Shown here in pieces: positions 45,881 to 54,943 of a DNA stretch of 64,000 nt. Each line of letters opens with the position of its first letter. The stretch's first letter is position 1. A program made the translations under genes and the position numbers. Origin of the DNA: Phycisphaerae bacterium (lineage in GTDB: Bacteria > Planctomycetota > Phycisphaerae > UBA1845 > CAIVHJ01); contig JAJVHX010000001.1 in assembly GCA_022072405.1 (NCBI GenBank), forward strand, positions 124,001 through 188,000, read 5' to 3'. The notes beneath the pieces were generated by a model. The model was not told the DNA's origin. It saw nothing but the letters and a program-made list of their open reading frames with translations, and searched no databases.

Positions 45881-46507
45881 ATGGCTCAATTTGCCCGTGT
45901 GGACAAGGTGCAGGTGTTGCGCGATCTGCGGGTGGCGGTGTGCAAGTTTGCCGACGTGATCAAGATCGGTCTCGACGAATCGGATGCGGAAATTCAACAG
46001 ATGCAGAGCTGGCTGAAAAATGATCGGCTGCCGCACTGGAGTGCTCAGGCGCGTTTGCGGCAGGAGCTGCTTACCCGGGCCAAGCTGGACCTCAGTCGCA
46101 AGCAGGCCGAAGTTTCTCCGCTGGGCGGTCATCCGTCCTGCGTCGATGAGAAAAAAGCTCTGCAGAAGGCGAAACTTCGCCTGGAAGAAGCCGAAACCAA
46201 ACTGGAACATACCCAGCGCTGGATTCGTGAGCTGGAGAGGGAAGCTTTCTCATATAAAGGATCCACTCAGGCGCTGGGTAATCTGGTGGTGCTTGAAGTA
46301 CCGGTGGCTATCGCCCGGTTGGATCAGATGATTATCACCCTCGAAGCCTATACCGAACAACCCGCCGAACCGGCCATGCAATCATCCACCGCCGGCACAG
46401 CTGAAACTGCTGCGCCTCCGGCCAACGTTGTTAAACTGAACGCTGTGCCTCCAACAGAAATGGATAAAAAAGTTAATGCCCTGAACGTCCACGAGGTGCA
46501 ACCATGA
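45881..46507 (+). CDS. Coiled-coil protein of the EccC-like operon
   Basis: 208 residues, unrecognised. Residues 1-160 are helical with long charged stretches (E-K-K-A-L-Q-K-A-K-L-R-L-E-E-A-E-T-K-L), predicted coiled coil. The last 45 residues are Ala/Pro/Thr-rich and probably disordered. A W-L-K-N-D-x-x-x-H-W stretch near 45-54 could be a WXG-like turn, but this is weak. AGGAGAG precedes the ATG, nine bases after the preceding gene; the stop overlaps the next gene by four bases. Position suggests a chaperone, adaptor or secreted partner. Confidence 0.6.
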   Translation: MAQFARVDKVQVLRDLRVAVCKFADVIKIGLDESDAEIQQMQSWLKNDRLPHWSAQARLRQELLTRAKLDLSRKQAEVSPLGGHPSCVDEKKALQKAKLRLEEAETKLEHTQRWIRELEREAFSYKGSTQALGNLVVLEVPVAIARLDQMIITLEAYTEQPAEPAMQSSTAGTAETAAPPANVVKLNAVPPTEMDKKVNALNVHEVQP

Positions 46508-46716
46508 GCGTTAATGCTGCCTGCGGTAAACTCAAACGAGCCAGCCGCGATCTGCTGATCCGGTGGCGGGAAACCGAATTGCACTGGCGGGATGATAATA
46601 CCCGGCAGTTTTCCGAAAAGGTGCTGCAGCCGCTCTTCGCCCAGGTGCGGAAGACCGAGATGCTGATGGCCCAGATGGATGTGTTTCTGCGTAAGATCCG
46701 TCACGATGTGATATGA
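46504..46716 (+). CDS. Second WXG100-like small protein
   Basis: 70 residues, all helical. H-W-R-D-D-N-T-R-Q-F (Trp near 28) repeats the W-x-D-x5-F pattern of the protein at 45599 (T-W-Q-D-Q-E-Q-Q-R-F), so the two are probably distant homologues, as EsxA/EsxB-type pairs are. It overlaps the preceding gene (ATGA) and lies ten bases before the ATPase gene. It lacks a signal peptide and the C-terminal Y-x-x-x-D/E motif. Confidence 0.65.
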   Translation: MSVNAACGKLKRASRDLLIRWRETELHWRDDNTRQFSEKVLQPLFAQVRKTEMLMAQMDVFLRKIRHDVI

Positions 46717-46726
46717 GATCACCCCC

Positions 46727-49700
46727 ATGCTACCAGAAGTCGAAGAATATCTTCGTCAGGCTGCTCCCGTCAACCGGAATGATTATTACACCACGTTGCG
46801 CCGCACGCTGGGCGAACTGGTCCGCATGAGCAGCCGTCCGACAGCCGAACTGATTGCCGAACTGGACGCCCACTTTGAAAAAGTCCGCCGGCTGGAACAG
46901 GAACGTTATCAGCAGGTGAATCAGGCAGCACAGCTCAGCGCTGCTGCCCGTCGCAGCCAACTGCAGGCCGACCTGGATCACCGTCGTAACCAGTTGCACG
47001 AACGGGACACCTCCGATCGCCGCACCCTCGAATTGAATATCACCACGGCGCGCGATCATCTGCTGGAAGATGTGGAGAGCCGGCTGCGGCAAGCGCAGAA
47101 GGAGCACGATCAGGAAATCTGGATGGCGGATACGGTTATCCGCTCGACGCGCAACGGCTTGCAGGCAGAGTATGATCAGAATCGACAGGAAATCAGCCGC
47201 TCGCGCCAGCGTCCCGAGGCGGTGGCGAATCAGGCTGCCTGGCTGCTGCAGCAATATCGCCGTCCCCTGAGCGTGCCGGCGGTTGAAGTGACGACGCTTA
47301 CCGAAGCGCCTCAACCGGCCGCTTATTTCGCTCAGCAGATGCAGGAAGCTGAATCCCACCTGGAGCAATTATCCGGGCTGAGTATCCCGCGTTTATTCGT
47401 CGGCTATTGGCCGTATCTGCTGGTCGGCAGCCTGTGCATTATCACGGTCGGAGTGGCGGGGCTGGCGACGATGCTGCAATGGTCGTGGGCGCCGAGTTTC
47501 TGGATCAGCGGTCCGGTGGCCCTGATGGGTACGGTTCTGATTGCGCTGATTTATGGCCGTTTCCTTCGCCGGCGGGGTTATGCGCAGATTGGAGCCTTGC
47601 ATACCCCGCTGCACCAGGCTCTCGCCCGGGCCCGTAAGTCGTTGGAAGGGTGGCTGAAACAGGCTGAAGTCCAGTGGAAAGCGGGCGAAGCAGACGCGCT
47701 GCAGCGCTATCAGGAAGATCTGGCCAAAGCCCGGGCCACGCATGAAGCGGTGCAACAATGGGCGCACCAGAAACGCGTGACCGCGCTTCAGCATATCGAG
47801 GAAACGGAAAGTAAACATCGTCTGGAACTGGATCAGCGGAATCAGCGCGAAGCTCAGGAATTGGAACAACACGAGAAACGGGTTGTGCAGCAGTGGGAGC
47901 AGGAGGTGGAGCGCGAACGTCGTCTGTTGCACGACGAACACCAGCAACGGATGCAGCAATTGGACTTCGATGAACAGCAGCAGCGCAACGCGATCGAGCA
48001 GTACTGGCACAGTACCATACAGCAGTTGAATTGGCTGGCCGATCAACTCGGACCGGAGCGTCGATATTCGATCAAAACGGTTGTCGCTGATGCTCAGGCG
48101 CACTGGAGCTACCCGCTCGAAACTCAAACGCAGATTCCGCTCGGCGAACTGAGTATTGATGAATCGCAACTCACCGAACCAGTCCGGCAGTGGCTGCAAC
48201 ATCTGCAAGCTGAACGGGTCACCACGCTGCCGATGCTGATGACCTTTCCTCAGCAAGCCAGCCTGTTGGTGCAGGCCGGCGCTGCGGAACGACAGCAGGC
48301 CATGGGATTATTGCAGGCAGTGATGCTGCGCCTACTGATAATGCTGCCTCCCGGGCGAGTGCGCTTCACGATTATTGATCCGGTGGGACTGGGGCAGAAT
48401 TTCGCCGGCTTTATGCACCTTACTGACTACGAAGAAGCGCTGGTGGGGGGGCGCATCTGGACCGATCCAGCGCAGATTGAGCAACGGCTGCTGGACCTGA
48501 CGCAACACATCGAGCTGGTCATTCAGAAATATCTGCGCAACGAATTCGACCATATAGTCGATTACAATAGTCAGGCTGGTCCACTGGCTGAGCCTTATCG
48601 CTTTCTGGTACTGGCCGATTTTCCGCGCCAGTTCACCGATGAAGCGCTGCAACGCCTGAACAGCATTATCACTTCCGGACCGCGCTGTGGTGTATATACG
48701 CTGATCATGCATGATCCGCTGCACAAGAGTCGAGCCGCGCTGCCGCAGGAAGAATTGCAGCGTCGCAGCCTGGTCGTGCGTCTCGAGCAGGGGCGAACGA
48801 TCTGGCACGATGGGCCGCTGAGCAACTTCGCGCTGCAGATGGATCCGCCGCCGGCGGAAGAGGTGCTGACCCGCTGGATGCATCTGGTCGGTCAAGCCAC
48901 CCGCACCGCTTACCGCGTCGAAGTACCCTTCACCGCGCTGACTCCGCCCGAGGGAAAATGGTGGAATGAATCCGCCGATCAGCAGTTACGCGTTCCGATC
49001 GGTTTATGTGGAGCGACCCGCTGGCAACACCTTTCGCTGGGACAGGGGATGGCCCAGCACGGCTTGATCGCCGGAAAAACCGGTTCCGGGAAATCCACTC
49101 TGCTGCACGTGCTGATCACCAACCTGGCACTCTGGTATTCACCGCAGGAAGTGGAATTCTACCTGGTGGACTTCAAGAAGGGCGTGGAGTTCAAAACCTA
49201 CGCCGTGCGACAACTGCCGCACGCCCGCGTGATCGCGATTGAGAGCGACCGGGAGTTCGGCCTCAGTGTGCTGCAACGCCTCGACGCGGAACTCTCCCGG
49301 CGGGGTGATCTGTACCGCAAGCTGGGCGTACTGGATCTGGCCAGTTATCGTCACCAATCGGGCGAGATACTGCCCCGCTCGGTACTGATCATCGATGAAT
49401 TTCAGGTATTCTTCGCCGAAGATGATCTGCTGGCTCAGGATGCTGCGATCCTGCTCGATCGGCTGGTCCGCCAGGGTCGGGCGTTTGGTATACACGTATT
49501 GCTCGGTTCGCAGACGCTCGGCGGTACGACCCGGCTGGCCCGCAGCACCATGGGACAGATGGCAGTGCGGGTCGCGCTGCAATGCTCGGAAGCGGATTCG
49601 CAGTTGATCCTCGATGAGAGCAACGTCGCCGCCCGTAATCTGACCCGGCCGGGAGAAGCGATTTATAACGACACCGGCGGTTTGATCGACGGTAACAGCC

Positions 49701-50695
49701 CCTTCCAGGTGGCGTGGCTGTCCGACCAGCAGCGCGATCAGCAGTTGGAAAAATTGCTGAGTCTGACTCGCCAGCATCTCCTCGCCCCCACCGCGCCGAT
49801 TGTATTCGAAGGTCACCAGCCGGCGGATCTGCGGCAGAATCGACAACTGGAACAACTGATTCTGCGGGAACGTCCGATACCTGCGGCGATGCCGTTGATC
49901 TGGCTGGGCGAAGCGGTGGCCATTAAGGAGCCGACCTCGCTGCCGCTTCGTCGCCAAGCCGGTGCTCATCTGTTGATCGTCGGCCAGCAGGAGGAAACCG
50001 GTCGCAACCTTCTCGCTTCGGCTTGGGCAGCGCTGGCCACCCAATCTCCAGCCGAATCAGAGTTCTACCTGCTGGATGGCAACAGCGCTCCCGGTGTCGA
50101 AGGGGACAACTGGCCCAGCCTGATCAACGGTTGGCCGCATACGGTTCACCGGGTGGCTTGGGATCAGGTCGAAGAACAACTGACGCAGATCATTGACGAA
50201 GTGCATCAACGCCGCGATCGCCAGATTGATCAGCAGCCGGGGCGTTTTATATTCATCGCCGGGCTGCATCGTTATCGCCTGCTCCGCCAGCGCGACGATG
50301 ATTTCAGCTTTTCCACGACGGCTGCTTCCACTCCGGATCAGATGTTTGCCGAATTACTCCGCGAAGGAGCAGCGGTGGGTATCCACGTGCTCGCCTGGGT
50401 GGACACACTCGCTTCGCTGGAACGCACCATCGACCGAGCGACGATCGCCGAGTTTGATAATCGCGTGCTCCTGCAGATGAGTTCCGCCGACAGCAGCAAC
50501 CTGATCGACAGTCCGCTGGCCAATCGACTGGGTATGTATCGGGCGCTCTTTTTCAGTCAGGAGCAGGGCCTGGTTGAAAAGTTCCGTCCCTACGCCTGGC
50601 CCGATCCCGACTGGCTCGATCAGCTCAAGGGCCGGCTGGAACAGACCGGCACCCCGCGCAAACAGCCGGCAGGTACCACACCCCTTGATAGATAG
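46727..50695 (+). CDS. FtsK/SpoIIIE-domain ATPase, EccC-like
   Basis: 1322 residues. Coiled coil (about 45-200), two TMs (about 225-285), then a second long coiled coil (about 300-440, rich in Q/E/R). Three ATPase-like modules follow. D1 (about 480-720) lacks a P-loop. D2 (about 755-1000) has Walker A A-G-K-T-G-S-G-K-S-T (782-791), Walker B V-L-I-I-D-E-F and the sensor S-Q-T-L-G. D3 (about 1040-1300) has a degenerate P-loop, V-G-Q-Q-E-E-T-G-R-N. The TM pair plus three FtsK modules is the plan of EccC of type VII secretion, whereas DNA-pumping FtsK has one module and a gamma winged helix. The coiled-coil blocks are not in classical EccC. No EccB, EccD or EccE homologue is nearby. It is the last gene of the operon. 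Confidence 0.85.
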   Translation: MLPEVEEYLRQAAPVNRNDYYTTLRRTLGELVRMSSRPTAELIAELDAHFEKVRRLEQERYQQVNQAAQLSAAARRSQLQADLDHRRNQLHERDTSDRRTLELNITTARDHLLEDVESRLRQAQKEHDQEIWMADTVIRSTRNGLQAEYDQNRQEISRSRQRPEAVANQAAWLLQQYRRPLSVPAVEVTTLTEAPQPAAYFAQQMQEAESHLEQLSGLSIPRLFVGYWPYLLVGSLCIITVGVAGLATMLQWSWAPSFWISGPVALMGTVLIALIYGRFLRRRGYAQIGALHTPLHQALARARKSLEGWLKQAEVQWKAGEADALQRYQEDLAKARATHEAVQQWAHQKRVTALQHIEETESKHRLELDQRNQREAQELEQHEKRVVQQWEQEVERERRLLHDEHQQRMQQLDFDEQQQRNAIEQYWHSTIQQLNWLADQLGPERRYSIKTVVADAQAHWSYPLETQTQIPLGELSIDESQLTEPVRQWLQHLQAERVTTLPMLMTFPQQASLLVQAGAAERQQAMGLLQAVMLRLLIMLPPGRVRFTIIDPVGLGQNFAGFMHLTDYEEALVGGRIWTDPAQIEQRLLDLTQHIELVIQKYLRNEFDHIVDYNSQAGPLAEPYRFLVLADFPRQFTDEALQRLNSIITSGPRCGVYTLIMHDPLHKSRAALPQEELQRRSLVVRLEQGRTIWHDGPLSNFALQMDPPPAEEVLTRWMHLVGQATRTAYRVEVPFTALTPPEGKWWNESADQQLRVPIGLCGATRWQHLSLGQGMAQHGLIAGKTGSGKSTLLHVLITNLALWYSPQEVEFYLVDFKKGVEFKTYAVRQLPHARVIAIESDREFGLSVLQRLDAELSRRGDLYRKLGVLDLASYRHQSGEILPRSVLIIDEFQVFFAEDDLLAQDAAILLDRLVRQGRAFGIHVLLGSQTLGGTTRLARSTMGQMAVRVALQCSEADSQLILDESNVAARNLTRPGEAIYNDTGGLIDGNSPFQVAWLSDQQRDQQLEKLLSLTRQHLLAPTAPIVFEGHQPADLRQNRQLEQLILRERPIPAAMPLIWLGEAVAIKEPTSLPLRRQAGAHLLIVGQQEETGRNLLASAWAALATQSPAESEFYLLDGNSAPGVEGDNWPSLINGWPHTVHRVAWDQVEEQLTQIIDEVHQRRDRQIDQQPGRFIFIAGLHRYRLLRQRDDDFSFSTTAASTPDQMFAELLREGAAVGIHVLAWVDTLASLERTIDRATIAEFDNRVLLQMSSADSSNLIDSPLANRLGMYRALFFSQEQGLVEKFRPYAWPDPDWLDQLKGRLEQTGTPRKQPAGTTPLDR

Positions 50696-50797
50696 GTGGG
50701 CTTTTGTTCTGTCGCAGCGACCATTCTTATCGGGCGGGTCTCGACTTGTGGTTGTTCTGGACTTCTGAATTTGATAGAGTGCACTGCGTGTACGCTG

Positions 50798-50873
50798 CGG
50801 GGCGTAGCTCAGCCTGGATTAGAGCGCCTGGTTTGGGTCCAGGAGGTCGCAGGTTCAAATCCTGTCGCCCCGA
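50798..50873 (+). tRNA. tRNA-Pro (TGG anticodon)
   Basis: The acceptor stem CGGGGCG/CGCCCCG, discriminator A, D-arm TAGCTCAGCCTGGATTAGAGC, anticodon stem CCTGG/CCAGG with loop TTTGGGT (anticodon TGG) and T-arm GCAGG-TTCAAAT-CCTGT give 76 bases. No CCA is encoded. Its 3' end is repeated at 60029-60054 and 60185-60197. Confidence 0.95.
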
Positions 50874-51321
50874 TTTTACAAAGCTCATCCAATTAAGTAT
50901 TTACGCTAACAGCAGCGTGAATCCTTTTTATTCCCTATTCGCACCATCGGAATGTCACCGCTTAGCCATTAATACGCCACCGGTGATCAATCCTCGAAAG
51001 TTCTAAGTTTTTAGAAAATGGCAAACCCTGGAGGATATCTTCTTCAGAGGCTGATCTGGTACGTTCAGATCCGCCGGTTCAGAAGAAAGGGAACGTAATC
51101 GTTAAAATTTAACGATCCATCTGGCAATAAATCTCCAGGTTTAACATTTAGCGTGTGGCTTCAATATTCAGTAAGCTAACATAACCACTGTTACAATGTA
51201 CGGGGCAGTCCACCTCGGCAGTTCTGATCATCACAGATCATAAAAAATTGCACCTATACTCACATCACACGCTTGGTAGACAAAGAAGCATAGCAATACT
51301 TTCCGTTGATGGTGTGTGAGA
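50874..51321. other. 448-base gap with palindromic sites, no gene seen
   Basis: ATCGTTAAA-A-TTTAACGAT at 51098-51116 is a perfect 9-1-9 palindrome. GATCTG/CAGATC (51053-51071) is a small hairpin. TTACAATGTA inside 51189-51203 matches the core of the island palindrome described at 53626. These could be regulator sites, but the next genes read toward this gap, so no promoter target is evident. Confidence 0.45.
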
Positions 51322-52941
51322 TTAGTCAATTTTTATATTCAGGCGATCTTCATAAAGTGTCACGGTGTCGTGATAGGTGCGGTCGAGGTAACCCAATAGG
51401 GCCAAGGCAGGGGGGTATTGCCCATGTTCATTGTACTCGCGGATCAGTTCGAGCAGATGTAACAAATCGGCAGAACGGGAGCGTAGTTCAAGTTCAATTT
51501 TACCTCGGCGTATTATGGTCGCCACGGGTAATTTCCGCGCCAGATTGTCCCATTGTTCCACACGGCGATTAATCTCGTCATGCTCATGATAACGCACGGC
51601 AGTATAAAGTTCGGTTGTAATTGGCTTCATTTCACCCAGTATTTGCTCTGGTGGAGGATAAAAAACATAGAGCATCGTACTAACAAAAAGAGTAAGTGTT
51701 GCCAGGCTCACTCCTACTAATACTCTGGTGCTAACCGGACGATTCCAACTTGAATCCTCAGGTACCGAAGTTTCGTTGGCCAGCAACCGGTCGATTGATA
51801 CATAACGCCGCAGTCCATACAGAACCAATCCTGTCACTACTAGAGAACTAAAAATTGTTAAACCATAAACCTGAGTTGGGTTGATCGACGATTCCAGAGT
51901 ATCCAGGAACCACTGTGTTGGCGATTTGGCAGAATCCATTTTATTCAGGCGGGTGTAAGAATCGAAAGCATGGGTATGATCGACGGCGGCCTTACCATGA
52001 TGAATGAGTCGATCGGCACTAAGTCCCAGGCTGAAGGTGGTAACGAGCAGCAGAGCGACAAAGAGCAATAATGGTTTGATTCCATAATCACGCCTGATCC
52101 AGTTGGCCACTCCAACATTGGCTCCGGCACCAAGGACAATCAAGGAAAATGCTGCCCCCAATGAATAGCCATCCCGCACGATCATACCATACTGCACCAT
52201 CACGTCGAAGGGCGTGACATAAGCGGGTATTGCAACTAGAGACATTATGAACGGCGCCATCCAATTGTCTCGTGTCAGCGAAAACTGTAATGTGCCATAA
52301 GGAATCAACACACCCATCAAACCCACAGTGAGAATCGCCAGACCATAATCGATCAGATCGGGTCCGATGATCCCGCGCGTTGCGGCGATTCCGGTAATCG
52401 CTATACGCTTAAGGCTCGAACGTGGCAATGCCGTCAGTTCCACCGGGTACGCATCACGGTGCCGAGAGATCAGCCAATCCCACAGATAACCGACGCCCAG
52501 AGAGACAAACATCGTGCCAACTACAAAGTATATAAGTGTGATCGGTTCTATATGGCTCAGGCCATACAGAATGGAAATCGGATTGAGCACTGGTGCGACC
52601 AGTACAAAACTGATGATCGTACCGCTGGAGATTCCGGCACGGCGGAGCTCACGGGCTACCGGCAATGCACCTAAAGCACATATCGGCATAAGTATACCCA
52701 GGAACCAAGCCCGCAGTGGTGCGGACCAATGCCCCACAGCTAACCATCTTCGAATCAATTGCTGTCCGACCATGCCTCGGAGTATTCCGGCGGTGAGCGC
52801 ACCTGCCAGCACAAAAGGGGCTGCTGCCATCGCAGCTTGGGCCATTCTCAACGCGCCGCTCCAGAGCATCAGTTGAGGGTTTACCCAGAAGCCCTGGTAG
52901 CCGGTAGTCGTCCCCAAGAGCGCAGTAGTCCATAGATTCAT
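51322..52941 (-). CDS. DUF318/ArsP-like permease
   Basis: 539 residues with about ten TMs. The two-fold motif of the permease family is seen at M-P-I-C-A-L-G-A-L-P-V-A-R-E-L-R-R-A-G-I-S-S-G and at the following S-F-V-L-V-A-P-V-L-N-P. Family members export organoarsenicals or metals. Here the usual C-x-C is reduced to one Cys. A His-containing loop (L-I-H-H-G-K-A-A-V-D-H-T-H, about 315-327) separates the halves, and a soluble C-terminal helical domain of about 110 residues is extra. The start overlaps the stop of the lipoprotein gene (ATGA). The substrate is unknown; a metal is a reasonable guess. Confidence 0.75.
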   Translation of the reverse strand: MNLWTTALLGTTTGYQGFWVNPQLMLWSGALRMAQAAMAAAPFVLAGALTAGILRGMVGQQLIRRWLAVGHWSAPLRAWFLGILMPICALGALPVARELRRAGISSGTIISFVLVAPVLNPISILYGLSHIEPITLIYFVVGTMFVSLGVGYLWDWLISRHRDAYPVELTALPRSSLKRIAITGIAATRGIIGPDLIDYGLAILTVGLMGVLIPYGTLQFSLTRDNWMAPFIMSLVAIPAYVTPFDVMVQYGMIVRDGYSLGAAFSLIVLGAGANVGVANWIRRDYGIKPLLLFVALLLVTTFSLGLSADRLIHHGKAAVDHTHAFDSYTRLNKMDSAKSPTQWFLDTLESSINPTQVYGLTIFSSLVVTGLVLYGLRRYVSIDRLLANETSVPEDSSWNRPVSTRVLVGVSLATLTLFVSTMLYVFYPPPEQILGEMKPITTELYTAVRYHEHDEINRRVEQWDNLARKLPVATIIRRGKIELELRSRSADLLHLLELIREYNEHGQYPPALALLGYLDRTYHDTVTLYEDRLNIKID

Positions 52942-53585
52942 TCTGCACCTGCGGGGGGAATCATGGCTGCACTGTTCTGTGAATTTCCCTTGTTCAGGTC
53001 GCTGTCTTGAGACAATCCAGCGGGAAGCTGAGCAAACGGATTGATCAACACCGCATTTGCGGAGAGGCGTTGGTCTGCCTGATAGATCAAAGGTACTACG
53101 AGTTGCAGTTTTTCGACATGCTGATATCGAGGATCGATCTGGGTCTCCCCGACGTGTCCCATCGGCAGTTGTTCACTGATTTTAATAGTGACGATATGGG
53201 CCCTAAAAGGTGTGGTATTGACGTAGTTCATCATGATCAAATCGATTGACGAAGACGGGTCCATATGTTTTAGCGAAATCATTTGGCCATCGTTTGACAA
53301 TCCATACAGGTGTACTCGGAGAGTGTCTGTATTAATCCAGGAGAACTCAACGTAGTAATTTTCGCCCATCTGTTGCTGTTCACCGAGGCAGGCAATAACA
53401 CCTTCGTTAAACGGTGCCGGCGGGTTGCAGTGTTCATCATGCGATGATGAACTAGCTTGAGGTTGAGTAGAGGGGGCAGTGAAGACGCTGTCGGTGGTAG
53501 ACTCCGAACGGCATCCCGAGCCACACCCGGACACTATCCAGATCATCACCATACAGACGAGCCGAGGAGATTTAGTATTTGACAT
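52938..53585 (-). CDS. Putative lipoprotein cotranscribed with the permease
   Basis: 215 residues from the ATG at 53585 (AGGG ribosome site). A hydrophobic signal segment (LVCMVMIWIVSGC) ends in the lipobox I-V-S-G-C. After a Ser/Thr/Gln-rich linker come H-D-E-H-C and a beta-rich domain with Y-Y-V-E-F-S-W and a DPRY motif. I do not recognise the fold. It precedes and overlaps the permease gene by four bases, so it is likely a periplasmic or outer-membrane partner. A longer in-frame start at 53633 would lie inside the operator and is unlikely. Confidence 0.65.
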   Translation of the reverse strand: MSNTKSPRLVCMVMIWIVSGCGSGCRSESTTDSVFTAPSTQPQASSSSHDEHCNPPAPFNEGVIACLGEQQQMGENYYVEFSWINTDTLRVHLYGLSNDGQMISLKHMDPSSSIDLIMMNYVNTTPFRAHIVTIKISEQLPMGHVGETQIDPRYQHVEKLQLVVPLIYQADQRLSANAVLINPFAQLPAGLSQDSDLNKGNSQNSAAMIPPAGAE

Positions 53586-53625
53586 ATTCTTTACCCTGCG
53601 GGGCTTGACTTCCAACCCGATATCG

Positions 53626-53658
53626 TAATACATTGTAATATATAATTACTTTGTAATA
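53626..53658. promoter_or_regulatory. Two operator-like palindromes in the divergent promoter region
   Basis: TAATACA-T-TGTAATA (53626-53640) and AATTACT-T-TGTAATA (53644-53658) lie with centres 18 bases apart between the lipoprotein-permease operon and the DUF58 operon. They match the perfect palindrome TATTACA-A-TGTAATA at 58272 in 13 and 12 of 14 arm positions. A TATAAT occurs between them. Tandem sites two turns apart suit a cooperative dimeric repressor. Confidence 0.6.
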
Positions 53659-53719
53659 CAATGGATTTTCTTAAGAAAAAAGCATGGAACCGAGTCTTGG
53701 GGTATTTGAATAAGTTACG

Positions 53720-54943
53720 ATGTGGACAGACTTGATCAATCGATTCAAGATGTTTTCAATCCGCCATCCAACACTGATGGTTCTGCTGGCAGCTGTGTTG
53801 GTCTGCGTAATGTTGGGGTTGGTCATCAATGGACTTTTGCTGTCTATGGCTGCTGGTCTGAGTCTGGTGATCGTGCTGGGTATCATCTGGCCACATCTGG
53901 CATTGTGGGGGCTTAAGGGATCACTTTGTTTTTCTCAAACCCGGTGTGCCGAAAATCAAAGCGTATTGGTTACTCTTGAATTGACTAACCGTTGGCCGAT
54001 TGCTGCGTGGATGGTAATGGTTCGAGAGCAATCGGATTGCATTTCAGCGATCGATAATAATTTACAATATGCCCTTGAACATGTACCTGGTTGGCGAAAA
54101 ACACAGTTTCAGTGGACCTGGGAGATGAGTTGCCGAGGGGTTGTTCCGCGAGCCTCGATGATTCTGGAATGCGGTTTTCCGCTGGGTTTATGGACATTCA
54201 AGAAACGACTGCCGGTGGAGAATAAGTTGGTGGTTCGCCCGCGCACTTTGGCTACGGGTTCAATACCAGAGGCCGCACTGGCTCAGCGAGATGATGGGTG
54301 GTGGATGAGCGATCGCGCCGGGCACAGTGGCGATCTGCTGGGAGTACGTCCTTATCGTCGAGGTGATTCTATCAGGCGTATCCATTGGGCCCAAACAGCG
54401 CGCCATGACCGACTGATTATCTGCGAGATGCAATCGTATGCTCAGCCACTCATCCATCTCCATGTTGATGCTCGCCAAGAAGTGCATGCTGGATTGGGCG
54501 GCAGCAGTTCTCGCGAGTGGGCATTGCGTATTGCTGCCAGTCTGGCACAAAGTTGGCTTCATGAAGGGGCGGCGGTCAGTTTGTCGATTGAACAACAGCA
54601 GTTGCCAGCCGCTACTGGTTCGAAGCAGTTAGATCTCCTGCTTGATTTGTTGTCTCTTTTCGATCAGCCAGGGATTAAGCTCCATTTACCCTCTGCACGG
54701 ACAGATCAACGTAAAGCTATGCAAATCATCATTACGACCGATAACGGGATATTAAGCTGCGCTACCTCGGTGGCCGGTCCGAAGCACTATCTTGTGTTGA
54801 TCAGCGCCGGGTTTGATGAACAACTGTCCACTCCGCAACGGATGGAGCTACCACTTCGCCCCTGGTTGACTGTGGAGTCGCCAGCCTATGTACCGGAGAT
54901 ATTGCAACGGGTCAACCGTTTGAGAAATATTCATGTCAACTAA
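53720..54943 (+). CDS. DUF58 domain protein
   Basis: 407 residues. Two N-terminal TMs (about 18-60) and a beta-rich region are followed by the DUF58 signature D-L-L-G-V-R-P-Y-R-R-G-D-S-I-R-R-I-H-W-A-Q-T-A-R (about 208-231) and a VWA-like C-terminal fold (HLHVDAR...). DUF58 proteins are encoded with MoxR ATPases and transglutaminase-like membrane proteins in complex-maturation or envelope systems, as here. It overlaps the next gene by 11 bases. The ribosome site is weak, and a second ATG lies 30 bases on. Confidence 0.88.
   Translation: MWTDLINRFKMFSIRHPTLMVLLAAVLVCVMLGLVINGLLLSMAAGLSLVIVLGIIWPHLALWGLKGSLCFSQTRCAENQSVLVTLELTNRWPIAAWMVMVREQSDCISAIDNNLQYALEHVPGWRKTQFQWTWEMSCRGVVPRASMILECGFPLGLWTFKKRLPVENKLVVRPRTLATGSIPEAALAQRDDGWWMSDRAGHSGDLLGVRPYRRGDSIRRIHWAQTARHDRLIICEMQSYAQPLIHLHVDARQEVHAGLGGSSSREWALRIAASLAQSWLHEGAAVSLSIEQQQLPAATGSKQLDLLLDLLSLFDQPGIKLHLPSARTDQRKAMQIIITTDNGILSCATSVAGPKHYLVLISAGFDEQLSTPQRMELPLRPWLTVESPAYVPEILQRVNRLRNIHVN

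Noticed and set aside
46727..50695. Chromosome-partition FtsK
   Set aside because: It lacks the N-terminal four-TM domain and C-terminal gamma winged helix and has three ATPase-like modules, which fits EccC-type proteins better.
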